Below, piece by piece: positions 43,129 through 52,235 of a DNA stretch of 64,000 bases (its first letter is position 1; each line of letters starts with the position of its first letter). This DNA comes from Oceanobacillus sp. Castelsardo (lineage in GTDB: Bacteria; Bacillota; Bacilli; Bacillales; Amphibacillaceae), in the NCBI RefSeq assembly GCF_001659985.1, contig NZ_LYCS01000006.1, positions 62,001 through 126,000 on the forward strand, in the 5' to 3' direction. The notes below the pieces were generated by a model. That model searched no databases. It had not been told where the DNA came from and was given only the letters and a program-made list of their open reading frames with translations. The translations under genes were made by a program, and so were the position numbers.

Positions 43129-43893
43129 TTAATCGATTGAAAATCTATATTGTTTTTCTCTTTGGAATTTTCCGTTCTCATATGTACGTTCATTAAAAGT
43201 TACGTTATTTTCTTTATCAATTAATAAAACAGTAGAAGATCTTGTTCCGTAATCAGGGGATGTGATGAATAGAGAGGATAGGATTCTCTCTAACTCCATT
43301 CCTACTCCTGTATTCGGTAAATCCTCATCGTTTGCTTGCTCAGAATTGGATGTAATACGGAATAATTCATTTGCTTCCATTTTTTTATGATTGGTTACAT
43401 AATCCTGTAACATTTGCTTCCCTTTTTCTACTTTAGGCCATGGAGTATCTAATGTAGCATTGCTCAATCCATGTGTACCAGGGGTGATTTCATTTGTTTC
43501 ATCTAAAATATTGTTGTAATGATATAATTCATCACCATTGCCGATGAGGACATTGAAGCCTGCATATTTCTCTTTATTTTTTTTTAATGATTGTAAAAAT
43601 TCATTAGGAGATTGTTCGCCTGCTAAAAAGGAACGGACTACTTCTCCTCGCGAAAAGTCCCCTGTTTCCGGTAAATCTGGATCACGATAATTAGTTAATG
43701 CAGCGAAACGCCCTCCTCTTGTTATGCCAAACCAAGTTCCCATCTGTAGTAAGTCTCGCCCAGCTAAAATATTAGGGTCATCTTTCCAATAGGATGCAGG
43801 TGCAGTTGGACGCTGATAAAATTCATCCCGATTTGCCGCAACAATCAATTTGTAATTAGGATGATCATGAAAATGAAAGTTTATTAGACACAT
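43129..43893 (-). CDS. NRDE (TANGO2/DUF833) family protein
   Basis: A 254-residue protein beginning MCLINFHF with Cys at position 2, followed by the name-giving motif VAANRDEFYQRPTAPA, then GTWFGITRGGRFAALTNYRDP. The N-terminal Cys and fold suggest an Ntn-type arrangement, but the activity is unknown; eukaryotic TANGO2 is linked to Golgi organisation and haem or lipid metabolism. The start ATG has a GGGGAGA site. Single gene, divergent from the T-box-proBA operon. Confidence 0.88.
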   Translation of the reverse strand: MCLINFHFHDHPNYKLIVAANRDEFYQRPTAPASYWKDDPNILAGRDLLQMGTWFGITRGGRFAALTNYRDPDLPETGDFSRGEVVRSFLAGEQSPNEFLQSLKKNKEKYAGFNVLIGNGDELYHYNNILDETNEITPGTHGLSNATLDTPWPKVEKGKQMLQDYVTNHKKMEANELFRITSNSEQANDEDLPNTGVGMELERILSSLFITSPDYGTRSSTVLLIDKENNVTFNERTYENGKFQREKQYRFSID

Positions 43894-43999
43894 ATAGATT
43901 CTCCCCTTTTGTCACATTATAACATTTTCTTCCCAGTGTTTAACTATTGACATATATTCGGTTTCTATCCATAATAATGTTAATAGATTAGAACGTTTA

Positions 44000-44230
44000 G
44001 GAAGGACTAGTAAGTGAACATTGCAGTGTCAGAGAGTGGAATTAGTAGCTGAGAGATTCCACCACAGGCAACCCACTGAACCTACCTTCGTCAGTCCTTT
44101 GTGAAAACATTGGCGTCTCTTCAGCGTTATTTGAAGAAAAGTGGGATGGTTGAACATCCAAAAATGGTGGTACCGCGGAAGTAGAGCTCTTTCGTCCTTT
44201 TAAATAGGAAGGATGATTGGGCTCTTTTTA
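44000..44230 (+). promoter_or_regulatory. T-box riboswitch (proline) controlling proBA
   Basis: Stem I closes with AAGGACT (44002-44008) and AGTCCTT (44093-44099). The 3' side of its specifier loop holds CCT at 44081-44083 (Pro) followed by A, and the AGAGAGTGGAA element is in the 5' part. The conserved T-box AATGGTGGTACCGCGGAAG lies at 44163-44182; the following hairpin (GAGC...GCTC around CGTCCTT/AAGGATG, then TTTTT at 44226-44230) is the terminator. Uncharged tRNA-Pro would stabilise the antiterminator and turn on proline synthesis, as for B. subtilis proBA. Confidence 0.95.
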
Positions 44231-44289
44231 CTATTTAAGATTTGAATTAGAGTTTTCGAAATCATCATAATAAACAGGAGCAGAGATAA

Positions 44290-45408
44290 ATGGCAAAGGA
44301 ACGAATTGTGGTTAAAATCGGGAGTAGTTCATTAACGAATGAACAAGGAGAAATCGATCATAAGAAATTAGAAGACCATGTACATGCGATAGCTGCATTA
44401 AGAGAGAACAACCATGAAGTCATTTTGGTTTCATCTGGTGCTGTAGCGGCGGGTTTTAAAAGGTTGGGTTATTCTTCGCGTCCAGTAACGATAAAAGGAA
44501 AACAAGCTGCAGCTGCAGTTGGTCAAAGTTTACTTATTCAAACCTATTTGGATAAATTCCATGAATATGATGTTACTGCTGCTTTAATTTTATTAACCCG
44601 TTCAGACTTTTCTAATAGAGAACGGTATCGAAATGCATTCGCTACCTTAAGTGAACTGTTGGATCGAGGAGTTTTGCCAATTATTAATGAGAATGATACG
44701 GTATCCATTGATGAGTTAACTTTTGGTGATAATGATATGCTATCTGCTTTAGTAAGTGGCTTTGTTCATGCAGATAGACTGATTATTTTAACCGATATAA
44801 ATGGAATCTATGATGGAAATCCAAGGACGAATCCAGCTGCAAAAAAATTTGATTATTTAGATACTGTAGATGATGAGATGTTTCAAGCGGTAGATTCAAG
44901 GGGTTCTAAAGTTGGTACCGGGGGAATGAAATCAAAATTACTAGCAGCAAGGACTGCTCTTTCTTTAGGAGTTCCTGTTTTCATTGGTCAAGGGGAAGGA
45001 AAAAGTAAATTACTTGACGTATTAAGTGGAAAAGGAAATGGAACATATATAGGCAATAAGGAACTAACTTGGGTAAATACAAATAAACAGTGGATTGGTT
45101 TACATTCTGAATCCTCTGGGAAAGTGTATGTTGACCAGGGAGCAGAAGAGGCGATTCTATATCATGGCCGCAGTTTGCTTTCACCTGGTGTGTTTAAAGT
45201 TCAGGGTATGTTTGAAAAGGGAGACGTTGTTGAAGTTTTAAGTAAAAACGGTCTCCTCGGAAAAGGTCAAGTGAAATGTTCTTCTAGTGAATTAAATAAA
45301 AGGATGGAATTACGTAGGGAAGAAGAAGCGACTCGGATTCCGGCAATTGAAGTGATACATCGCGACCAGTGGGTTGTTTTAAATAAAATTGGGGAGGTAA
45401 TCGAATGA
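44290..45408 (+). CDS. proB: Glutamate 5-kinase
   Basis: First step of proline synthesis: ATP-dependent phosphorylation of glutamate. The 372-residue protein has the amino-acid kinase domain ([44 protein letters not shown]) and a C-terminal PUA domain (from about residue 275), the full-length type that is usually feedback-inhibited by proline. It overlaps proA by ATGA and lies behind the T-box leader, marking it as the anabolic ProB. Confidence 0.96.
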   Translation: MAKERIVVKIGSSSLTNEQGEIDHKKLEDHVHAIAALRENNHEVILVSSGAVAAGFKRLGYSSRPVTIKGKQAAAAVGQSLLIQTYLDKFHEYDVTAALILLTRSDFSNRERYRNAFATLSELLDRGVLPIINENDTVSIDELTFGDNDMLSALVSGFVHADRLIILTDINGIYDGNPRTNPAAKKFDYLDTVDDEMFQAVDSRGSKVGTGGMKSKLLAARTALSLGVPVFIGQGEGKSKLLDVLSGKGNGTYIGNKELTWVNTNKQWIGLHSESSGKVYVDQGAEEAILYHGRSLLSPGVFKVQGMFEKGDVVEVLSKNGLLGKGQVKCSSSELNKRMELRREEEATRIPAIEVIHRDQWVVLNKIGEVIE

Positions 45409-46652
45409 GTGAAGTACAATTTAAGGGGAAAAAGGCGCAAGATGCAAGTTATCAAATGACAGTATTAACAACAGAGGAAAAAAATGAGGCATTGGCCTTA
45501 ATTGCTGAGCAAATCGTTGCAGACCAAGATATGATTTTGGAGGAAAATAAGAAAGATATACAAGATGGCAGAGAAAAGGGCCTAACGGAAGCTGTATTAG
45601 ATAGAATTTTTCTTGATGAAGGTCGAATCGCGGGAATGGCAGAAGGGATTACACAGGTTATTGAATTAAAAGATCCAATTGGTGAAACGTTGGAAACGAT
45701 AGAAAAAGAAAATGGCTTATATATTGAAAGAAAAAGAGTTCCTATCGGGGTAGTAGGAATGATTTATGAAGCGAGGCCGAATGTCACCATTGATGCAGCG
45801 GCACTAACATTGAAAACGGGTAATGCAGTTATATTAAGAGGAAGTTCCTCTGCCAAGTATTCTAACATTGCAATAATGAAATCCATTCATAAAGCATTGG
45901 AAAAAAGTCCTGTTCCAGTAGATGCTGTTCAATTAATAGAAGATACGAGTAGGGAAACAGCTAAGGAACTTTTCCGTTTAAATGAATACTTAGACGTTCT
46001 AATCCCAAGAGGTGGGAAAAATTTAATTGACACAGTCGTACGAGAATCAACCGTTCCAGTTATTGAAACAGGTGCAGGAAATTGTCATATCTTTATTGAC
46101 GAGTCCGCGAAAGAATCAATGGCTGAGGAAATGGTGTTAAATGCCAAATTACAACGACCATCTGTATGTAATGCGATAGAATCCCTTCTTATTCATCCAG
46201 TTTGGTTTAAGAAAAATGGTGTCAACCTTCTAAATAAATTAAAAGAAAATCAAGTAGAAATATATGGGGATGAAGCAGTATGCGATGCGTTCCCTGAAGC
46301 GAAACTTGCAACGGAAGAGGATTGGGCTACAGAATATTTAGGTTTAATAATCAGTGTGAAGTTAGTTGATAACGTTACTGCTGCTGTTACTCATATTAAT
46401 AAATATGGGACAAGACACTCTGAAGCTATTATTACTGAGGATGAACGAAATGCACAGATTTTCCAAAATGGTGTAGATGCTGCTGCTGTTTATCACAATG
46501 CTTCTACTAGATTTACGGATGGATTTGAATTTGGCTATGGAGCTGAAATCGGAATTAGTACACAAAAACTTCATGCAAGAGGACCAATGGGGTTACCGGC
46601 TTTAACATCAAGTAAATTTTTCATAAATGGTAATGGTCAAATTAGAAAGTAA
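45405..46652 (+). CDS. proA: Gamma-glutamyl phosphate reductase
   Basis: NADPH-dependent reduction of glutamyl-5-phosphate to the semialdehyde, second step of proline synthesis. The 415-residue aldehyde-dehydrogenase-fold protein shows [17 protein letters not shown] near the cofactor site, [13 protein letters not shown], the catalytic Cys region [14 protein letters not shown] and the C-terminal [20 protein letters not shown]. Translationally coupled to proB. A terminator hairpin follows. Confidence 0.96.
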   Translation: MSEVQFKGKKAQDASYQMTVLTTEEKNEALALIAEQIVADQDMILEENKKDIQDGREKGLTEAVLDRIFLDEGRIAGMAEGITQVIELKDPIGETLETIEKENGLYIERKRVPIGVVGMIYEARPNVTIDAAALTLKTGNAVILRGSSSAKYSNIAIMKSIHKALEKSPVPVDAVQLIEDTSRETAKELFRLNEYLDVLIPRGGKNLIDTVVRESTVPVIETGAGNCHIFIDESAKESMAEEMVLNAKLQRPSVCNAIESLLIHPVWFKKNGVNLLNKLKENQVEIYGDEAVCDAFPEAKLATEEDWATEYLGLIISVKLVDNVTAAVTHINKYGTRHSEAIITEDERNAQIFQNGVDAAAVYHNASTRFTDGFEFGYGAEIGISTQKLHARGPMGLPALTSSKFFINGNGQIRK

Positions 46653-46655
46653 TCT

Positions 46656-46693
46656 ACAAAAGCTGTCACACTCGTGATGGCTTTTGTATTTTT
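46656..46693 (+). terminator. Intrinsic terminator after proA
   Basis: ACAAAAGCTGTCAC / GTGATGGCTTTTGT with a 4-base loop, two G-U pairs and a T-run. Confidence 0.8.
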
Positions 46694-46792
46694 ATAATGA
46701 AATATTTTCTACCGAGATGTGGTTTCAATTTACAGAATACTCTTAACTATGATATCATAATAATATGAAAATGAAATGAAGGGATTGGTATC

Positions 46793-47647
46793 TTGGATAG
46801 AATAAGAGAAAAACAAGCGTGGAGATTAAATGGCTTTTTAGGAATCTTAATCATTGCTATACTTTTAGCTGGAGCGGTATTTAGTATTTTAGAACAAGGA
46901 TTTGTACTTGGCGGGATTTTAATTGTACTTGCTATTACACTAGCTACTGGAATTACATTGGTGCAGCCTAATCAATCGGTCGTCGTTATTTTTCTAGGAA
47001 AGTATATGGGAACCATTAGGCAAGAAGGAATTGCTCTTACAATACCATTTACGGTAAGAAGAACCATTTCACTTCGCGTTAGAAACTTTAATAGTAATAG
47101 ACTGAAGGTAAATGACGTTAACGGGAATCCGATAGAAATTGCAGCAGTTATCGTATTTAAAGTGGTTGATGCAGCAAAGGCTGTATTCGATGTGGATCAA
47201 TATGAAAAATTTGTAGAGATTCAAAGTGAAACAGCAATTAGAACGGTTGCGACGAAATATCCTTATGATTCTTATGAAAACAACGATCTTTCGCTACGTG
47301 GAAATGCAGAAGAAGTATCACAGGAATTATTAGTTGAATTACAAGATAGATTAAAAGTTGCGGGTGTAGAAGTGATTGAAGCAAGGCTAACGCACCTGGC
47401 TTACTCTACGGAAATTGCTCAGGCGATGCTTCAACGTCAACAAGCAAGTGCTATCATTGCTGCACGTAAGCAAATTGTGGATGGAGCAGTGGGAATGGTA
47501 GAAGATGCGATTCAAAGGTTAGAAAAGGAAGGAATTGTCGATTTAGATGAGGAACGTAAAGTCGCTATGATAAATAATTTACTCGTTTCCATCGTTTCAG
47601 ACCATGGTGCACAACCAGTAATCAATAGTGGATCATTATACCAATAA
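46793..47647 (+). CDS. SPFH-domain (slipin/stomatin-like) membrane protein
   Basis: A 284-residue protein with two N-terminal hydrophobic segments (about residues 14-32 and 36-53) followed by an SPFH/band 7 domain ([20 protein letters not shown] to [18 protein letters not shown]) and a helical C-terminus. Such proteins form oligomers in membrane microdomains. It starts with TTG after AAGGGATTGG. Downstream, 12 bases away, is a small ribbon-helix-helix gene, a pairing I believe recurs in related bacilli; the link is unexplained. Confidence 0.88.
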   Translation: MDRIREKQAWRLNGFLGILIIAILLAGAVFSILEQGFVLGGILIVLAITLATGITLVQPNQSVVVIFLGKYMGTIRQEGIALTIPFTVRRTISLRVRNFNSNRLKVNDVNGNPIEIAAVIVFKVVDAAKAVFDVDQYEKFVEIQSETAIRTVATKYPYDSYENNDLSLRGNAEEVSQELLVELQDRLKVAGVEVIEARLTHLAYSTEIAQAMLQRQQASAIIAARKQIVDGAVGMVEDAIQRLEKEGIVDLDEERKVAMINNLLVSIVSDHGAQPVINSGSLYQ

Positions 47648-47659
47648 AGTAGGGCTATT

Positions 47660-47833
47660 ATGGCTAAAAAGAAGAATTTTCCTTTACGAATCGATCCAAC
47701 ATTATATAAAATGATAGAATCATGGGCAAACGATGAATTTCGCAGTGTTAACAGTCACATCGAGTATTTGTTACGAGAACAAGTGAAAAAAGCGGGAAGG
47801 TTACCAAAAAAACGTGACGGGGATGAGTCATAG
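47660..47833 (+). CDS. Small Arc/ribbon-helix-helix-type protein
   Basis: A 57-residue basic protein: MAKKKNFPLRIDPTLYKMIE forms the RHH strand and first helix, and SVNSHIEYLLREQVKK the second helix. This is the Arc-like DNA-binding fold as also seen in antitoxins. It follows the SPFH gene by 12 bases behind AGTAGGG and probably shares its transcript. No toxin-like gene is next to it. It may be a regulator or simply a small DNA-binding protein; a terminator follows. Confidence 0.75.
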   Translation: MAKKKNFPLRIDPTLYKMIESWANDEFRSVNSHIEYLLREQVKKAGRLPKKRDGDES

Positions 47834-47870
47834 TTTTTTCAGGTAAGCAAGTTCCAGTAAAGGTACAATT

Positions 47871-47908
47871 AAGGCATTCGCAAATCTTGATTGCGAATGC
47901 CGAGTTTT
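47871..47908 (+). terminator. Intrinsic terminator after the RHH gene
   Basis: Perfect 11-bp stem GGCATTCGCAA / TTGCGAATGCC with a 7-base loop; the T-tract is interrupted (GAGTTTTG). Confidence 0.65.
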
Positions 47909-47935
47909 GTATTTCGATAAGAAGGGGTGATTATG

Positions 47936-48643
47936 ATGGGTAGTCCTTACGTCCAAAATTTACTAGTAGGGATAGTAAAACAATTAGGCAAGCCCGGGGC
48001 CAAAAATCCGCTGGAACGTGAGTGGGAAAGTGGAATATATAAGAACAGTGTTAACGATGAAAAATGGCTTAGTAAAAACGGGTTAACAGGGGATGAAGTA
48101 GCGGATAAGAAAAATCATGGAGGACCGGAAAAGGCTGTTTTTGCCTATTCAACAAAACATTATGATGCATGGAAAGTGGAACTCGATATAAATATTGGAA
48201 TTGGGGCAATGGGTGAAAATATCGCACTAGATTATTTGGATGAGGAAACGGTTTGTATAGGAGATACTTATCGATTTGGCGATGCAATCATTCAGGTATC
48301 TCAACCTCGTCGACCTTGTTGGAAACCAGCTCGTCGCTTTAAAATTATAGATTTTGCGTTACGAATCCAGAATACAGGAAGAACGGGATGGTACTTTCGG
48401 GTCTTAAAGGAAGGGTTTGTTCAAGAAAAACAAAATCTTATACTGTTAGAGCGACCTTATCCTGAATGGACGATTTCAAAATGCAATGACGTGATGTATG
48501 TAAAAAAATCTGATTTACAATTGGCGGAAGAGCTTGCTTCCTGTGAATTTTTGGCACCAAATTGGAAACAAACATTATCGAAACGGTTGGAGGGGAGAGA
48601 ATCTTCAATCGAAAAACGTGTGTTTGGCCCGAATAAAGATTGA
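47936..48643 (+). CDS. MOSC-domain protein (YiiM-like)
   Basis: The 235-residue protein has a MOSC core: KKNHGGPEKAVFAYSTKHYD, GAMGENIALDYLDEETVCIG and the Cys-bearing VSQPRRPCWKPARRF, the last being the conserved Cys of molybdenum-cofactor-binding YiiM proteins. A 3-alpha C-terminal extension follows. YiiM of E. coli reduces N-hydroxylated compounds; the same may apply. I chose the ATG at 47936 (8 bases after AAGGGG); ATG 47933 and GTG 47927 are in frame but too close. Confidence 0.87.
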   Translation: MGSPYVQNLLVGIVKQLGKPGAKNPLEREWESGIYKNSVNDEKWLSKNGLTGDEVADKKNHGGPEKAVFAYSTKHYDAWKVELDINIGIGAMGENIALDYLDEETVCIGDTYRFGDAIIQVSQPRRPCWKPARRFKIIDFALRIQNTGRTGWYFRVLKEGFVQEKQNLILLERPYPEWTISKCNDVMYVKKSDLQLAEELASCEFLAPNWKQTLSKRLEGRESSIEKRVFGPNKD

Positions 48644-48651
48644 ATTACATT

Positions 48652-48698
48652 TGTAAAAACACCCCAAAAGCTAGAATTTCACACAGCTTTAGGGGTGC
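48652..48698 (-). terminator. Terminator of luxS
   Basis: Read on the minus strand CACCCCT-AAAGCT pairs with AGCTTTTGGGGTG and is followed by TTTTTAC. Confidence 0.75.
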
Positions 48699-48722
48699 AC
48701 TACTATGCCTTAAAAGATTTAT

Positions 48723-49190
48723 TTACTCTCCAAAAACATCTTTCCATTCATTTCTTTTTGCTAGCATTTCACGAGCTAATTCTTTCGCACCATCTAAGCT
48801 GTGACTTGCAGCCCAGCCGCATTGTACCTCATTACATGCTGGTACTTCTTCAGCCTTTAAAACATCTTCTAATGTTTTTTCAATGGTATCTAAAATTCTA
48901 TCAAAATTATCATCATTTAAAACAGTGAGATAAAAACCAGTTTGGCAACCCATTGGGCTTAAATCCACAATTGTACTATGGTGGTTTCTAATTAATTCAG
49001 CCATTAAATGCTCTAATGAATGTAAAGCAGGCATTTCCATATGTGCTTTGTTAGGTTGTTTGAAACGAAGATCATATTTATGAATGATATCCCCATTTAC
49101 ACCTTCTGTAATTCCTGCTAAGCGAATGTATGGTGCTTGAACTTTAGTATGATCAAGGTTAAAACTTTCTACGTTCATTTCTTTTACCAT
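48723..49190 (-). CDS. luxS: S-ribosylhomocysteine lyase LuxS
   Basis: Cleaves S-ribosylhomocysteine to homocysteine and DPD, the precursor of autoinducer-2, in the activated methyl cycle. The 155-residue protein has the metal-binding HSLEH motif, the catalytic Cys in [12 protein letters not shown] and the second His ligand region in the C-terminal [13 protein letters not shown]. The ATG follows AAGGAGTGA by 4-7 bases; an internal Met five codons on would also match B. subtilis LuxS. No S-box upstream. Confidence 0.96.
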   Translation of the reverse strand: MVKEMNVESFNLDHTKVQAPYIRLAGITEGVNGDIIHKYDLRFKQPNKAHMEMPALHSLEHLMAELIRNHHSTIVDLSPMGCQTGFYLTVLNDDNFDRILDTIEKTLEDVLKAEEVPACNEVQCGWAASHSLDGAKELAREMLAKRNEWKDVFGE

Positions 49191-49335
49191 TTTATCACTC
49201 CTTAACTTTTAAATTATCAATCTATATTTCATAGTAACACAGATAGAAGTACCTGATAAGTAGGCAATAACTGGAGAACTTTATGCGTTATATTCTATAA
49301 TAGAAGTAATGAATACGTTTCAGGAGGACGTTATA

Positions 49336-50451
49336 ATGACGATACCATTAAAGAAAATAGTCCTAAGAAAATTAAACATGCGGTTGAAAGACCCTTTTGT
49401 AACGAGTTTTGGAACGACTCAAGATAAGGAGTTTTTTGTAATAGAGGTATATGATGGGGAAGGAAACTGTGGCTACGGAGAATCAGTTGCGTTTGCCCAA
49501 CCTTGGTATACAGAAGAAACGGTGAAAACGACACAACATATGTTAGAGGATTTCTTGATTCCCATTTTGAGGGGTAGTAGCGTTAATCATCCAGACGATG
49601 TTTCTAAAGCATTTCAGTCTATAAGAAGAAATAATATGGCTAAAGCAGCGATTGAAGGGGCAATATGGGACTTATATGCAAAACGAGAAAATACTTCATT
49701 AAGTAAAGCACTTGGTGGAGAAAAACAGGAAATAGAAGTTGGAATTAGTATTGGGATTCAGCCGACTATGAAAGAATTGATAGAAAGAATAGAAGATGCA
49801 CTTCAAATAGGGTATAAGCGAATAAAATTAAAAATTAAACCAGGAGCAGATATTGAAGTTCTGCGAGAAGTGCGCTCCTATTTTCCGAATACAGCAATTA
49901 TGGCAGATGCAAATTCAGCATATAGTTTAGAGGATATCAATCATTTGAAAAAGTTAGACGACTTAAATCTTATGATGATAGAACAACCTTTGGCACATGA
50001 TGATATTATTGAACATGCTAAATTGCAAAAGGAAATCAATACACCGATTTGCTTAGATGAAAGCATACATTCTGTAGAAGATGTAAGAAGAGCATATGAA
50101 TTAGGAAGCTGTAAAATTATTAATATAAAAATAGGGAGAGTTGGTGGGTTAACAGAGGCTAAAAGAATCCATGACTTTTGCCAAGAACATCAGATGGAAG
50201 TTTGGTGTGGTGGAATGCTTGAAGCGGGTATAGGACGAGCCCATAATATTGCGTTAACCACCTTGCCACAATTTGTTCTTCCGGGAGATACAGCTGGTTC
50301 CGGGAATTATTGGGAAAAGGATATTATCACACCTGAAGTAATTGTGAAAAAAGGTATGATTGAGGTTCCGAATAAACCAGGAATTGGATATGAGATAAAT
50401 GAAAAGGTATTGAATGAATTCACAGAATGGAAAAAGGAAATAACAATGTAA
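49336..50451 (+). CDS. menC: o-Succinylbenzoate synthase
   Basis: Dehydrates SHCHC to o-succinylbenzoate in menaquinone synthesis. The 371-residue enolase-superfamily protein has [13 protein letters not shown] catalytic Lys ([13 protein letters not shown]), metal ligands [13 protein letters not shown] and LDESI, and the second Lys in NIKIGRVGG; the stretch [15 protein letters not shown] matches B. subtilis MenC very well. N-succinylamino-acid racemase activity is a known side activity. The ATG at 49336 follows AGGAGG; 49309 in frame lacks a site. Other men genes are not in the window. Confidence 0.88.
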   Translation: MTIPLKKIVLRKLNMRLKDPFVTSFGTTQDKEFFVIEVYDGEGNCGYGESVAFAQPWYTEETVKTTQHMLEDFLIPILRGSSVNHPDDVSKAFQSIRRNNMAKAAIEGAIWDLYAKRENTSLSKALGGEKQEIEVGISIGIQPTMKELIERIEDALQIGYKRIKLKIKPGADIEVLREVRSYFPNTAIMADANSAYSLEDINHLKKLDDLNLMMIEQPLAHDDIIEHAKLQKEINTPICLDESIHSVEDVRRAYELGSCKIINIKIGRVGGLTEAKRIHDFCQEHQMEVWCGGMLEAGIGRAHNIALTTLPQFVLPGDTAGSGNYWEKDIITPEVIVKKGMIEVPNKPGIGYEINEKVLNEFTEWKKEITM

Positions 50452-50471
50452 AGAGCAGAAGGGGTAAAATT

Positions 50472-51407
50472 ATGTTAACAGAGGTAACGGAAGGAATACA
50501 AAGATTAGTTGTCACATTTCCAATGGGGATGGGAGATGTAAATAGTTATTTAATCGAAGGAGAAAATGGTTATACTGTAATCGATCCAGGTGCTAACTTA
50601 GATGAAGCTATTGAAATATGGAAAGATGTATTAGATACAGGTATAAAGGTAGAAAAGGTAGTTATAACGCATACACATGAAGATCATGTAGGTCTAGCTC
50701 GTTGGTTTGGAGAAACACATGGCGTTCCTGTGGTTATACCCAAAATAGGTATTAAAGTAATGGAGAATGAATTAAATCAGGATTTAGAAGAAGTAAAGGC
50801 ATATATTAAAAAATATGATGGTCCTGAACTTCCTGATTTTTATTTTGAAGATAAGTCGATTTTTGATTTTCAACCAGACGAAACGTTTGAAAACCACCAG
50901 CAAATTAAACTAGGTGATGATTTATATGAAACAATATGGACTCCAGGTCACGCTTATGATCATTTTTGTTTTTATAATAAAGATAAGAATGTTTTAATCG
51001 TTGGTGATCATGTATTAAAAGATGTTTCTCCAGTAGTTGGTATATGGGGTGGTGAAGAGGAAAATCCATTACAAGACTATTTCCAATCATTGGAAATAAT
51101 TAAAGGTTATGCGCCAAGTATTGCTTTGACAGGACATGGGGAACCTATTTATCATTTTCAAAAACGTGTAGAGGAATTGCAAGTTAGACATGAAATGCGA
51201 CTTGAAGAGGTATTTGATACTGTAAAAGATGAATATAAGACCATAAGACAAGTATGTGAAGAAATTTATGGTACGATGAACATTATTATTAACTTAAGTG
51301 CATTCATGGCGGTTTTAACAAGGTTCATTTATTTAGAAAATATGAAAAGGGTAGAAAGAAAAGAGATAAACGGGAAAGTGTTATTTAAGGCAAGATACGA
51401 AGAATAA
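50472..51407 (+). CDS. Metallo-beta-lactamase-fold hydrolase
   Basis: A 311-residue cytoplasmic MBL-fold protein with the zinc motif THTHEDHVG near residue 75, further ligands in TPGHAYDHFCF and GDHVLKD, and a C-terminal helical extension (EVFDTVKDEYKTIRQVCEEI) seen in the YqgX/RNase Z-unrelated LACTB2-like group. LACTB2-like members act as endoribonucleases or thioester hydrolases; substrate unknown. The ATG at 50472 follows AGAAGGGG, 20 bases after menC, suggesting co-transcription. Confidence 0.85.
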   Translation: MLTEVTEGIQRLVVTFPMGMGDVNSYLIEGENGYTVIDPGANLDEAIEIWKDVLDTGIKVEKVVITHTHEDHVGLARWFGETHGVPVVIPKIGIKVMENELNQDLEEVKAYIKKYDGPELPDFYFEDKSIFDFQPDETFENHQQIKLGDDLYETIWTPGHAYDHFCFYNKDKNVLIVGDHVLKDVSPVVGIWGGEEENPLQDYFQSLEIIKGYAPSIALTGHGEPIYHFQKRVEELQVRHEMRLEEVFDTVKDEYKTIRQVCEEIYGTMNIIINLSAFMAVLTRFIYLENMKRVERKEINGKVLFKARYEE

Positions 51408-51420
51408 GGTGGAAATATAT

Positions 51421-52116
51421 ATGAAGAATTCTGATGTGTTTTTAGCTTCTTTTAATCGTATTGATAAGGAATTAAAATCATCATTAACTCGTAAAGAATT
51501 CGGGTTTTCTAGGGCGGTTAGAATTTTGCAAAAGTCTAATCCGTTAATTAAACGCTATAAGGATGACTTGTTGGAATTTGCTGAATTAAGGAATGCAATC
51601 GTTCATAATCGGACGGATGTATCTTATGTCATCGCTGAACCACATGATTCAATAGTAGAGAGCATTATAAAAATAGAAGAAGAACTTACGAAACCGAAAA
51701 TAGTATATTCTTATTTTGCTCGAAAGGTATATACCCTTCAAGCTAATGAAAAAGTGTTAACTTTATTAGAAGTTATTCGGGAAAGAGAATTCACGAAGTT
51801 TCCAATTTATAATGGGAAAGAGTTTTTAGGATTAATAACTCAAAAAGGAATAACAAACTGGCTTGCGAATGAAGTGTATGATGGCAATGACATTTTGATA
51901 GAAAAAACATTATCGGATGTATTGCAATATGAAGATAATGAAAATTATAAGTTTATTTCTGGAAACAGTTCCCTATATGAAGCGGTTGATTTGTTTAAAG
52001 AACAAATTGGAAATGGACATCGATTAGAAGCTATTCTTATTACGGAAAATGGTGCCCCTACTGAATCGCTAGTTGGCATTGTAACAAATTGGGATATTAT
52101 GAAAGTGAATACATAA
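51421..52116 (+). CDS. CBS-domain protein
   Basis: The 231-residue protein has an N-terminal helical domain with FAELRNAIVHNRTD, reminiscent of HEPN/MAE_28990-like folds with an RxxxxH motif (RNAIVH), and a C-terminal CBS pair (about 100-230; EREFTKFPIYNGKEFLGLIT and ESLVGIVTNWDIMKVNT). CBS pairs bind adenine nucleotides. The start ATG 51421 follows AAGGTGG, 13 bases after the MBL gene. A possible nucleotide-regulated RNA- or DNA-related activity is speculation. Confidence 0.75.
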   Translation: MKNSDVFLASFNRIDKELKSSLTRKEFGFSRAVRILQKSNPLIKRYKDDLLEFAELRNAIVHNRTDVSYVIAEPHDSIVESIIKIEEELTKPKIVYSYFARKVYTLQANEKVLTLLEVIREREFTKFPIYNGKEFLGLITQKGITNWLANEVYDGNDILIEKTLSDVLQYEDNENYKFISGNSSLYEAVDLFKEQIGNGHRLEAILITENGAPTESLVGIVTNWDIMKVNT

Positions 52117-52117
52117 G

Positions 52118-52150
52118 ATGAAGCGCAACGAAATAGTTGTGCTTTTTATA
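52118..52150 (+). terminator. Intrinsic terminator after the CBS gene
   Basis: AAGCGCAAC / GTTGTGCTT with a 6-base loop, one G-U pair and TTTTTA. Confidence 0.7.
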
Positions 52151-52235
52151 TTGAATAATTCATATTTCTGAATTAATATAAAAGGTAGAAAATTCATTAA
52201 ATAACTTACATCTATTTTCTTTTAGGGGTGAAGAG

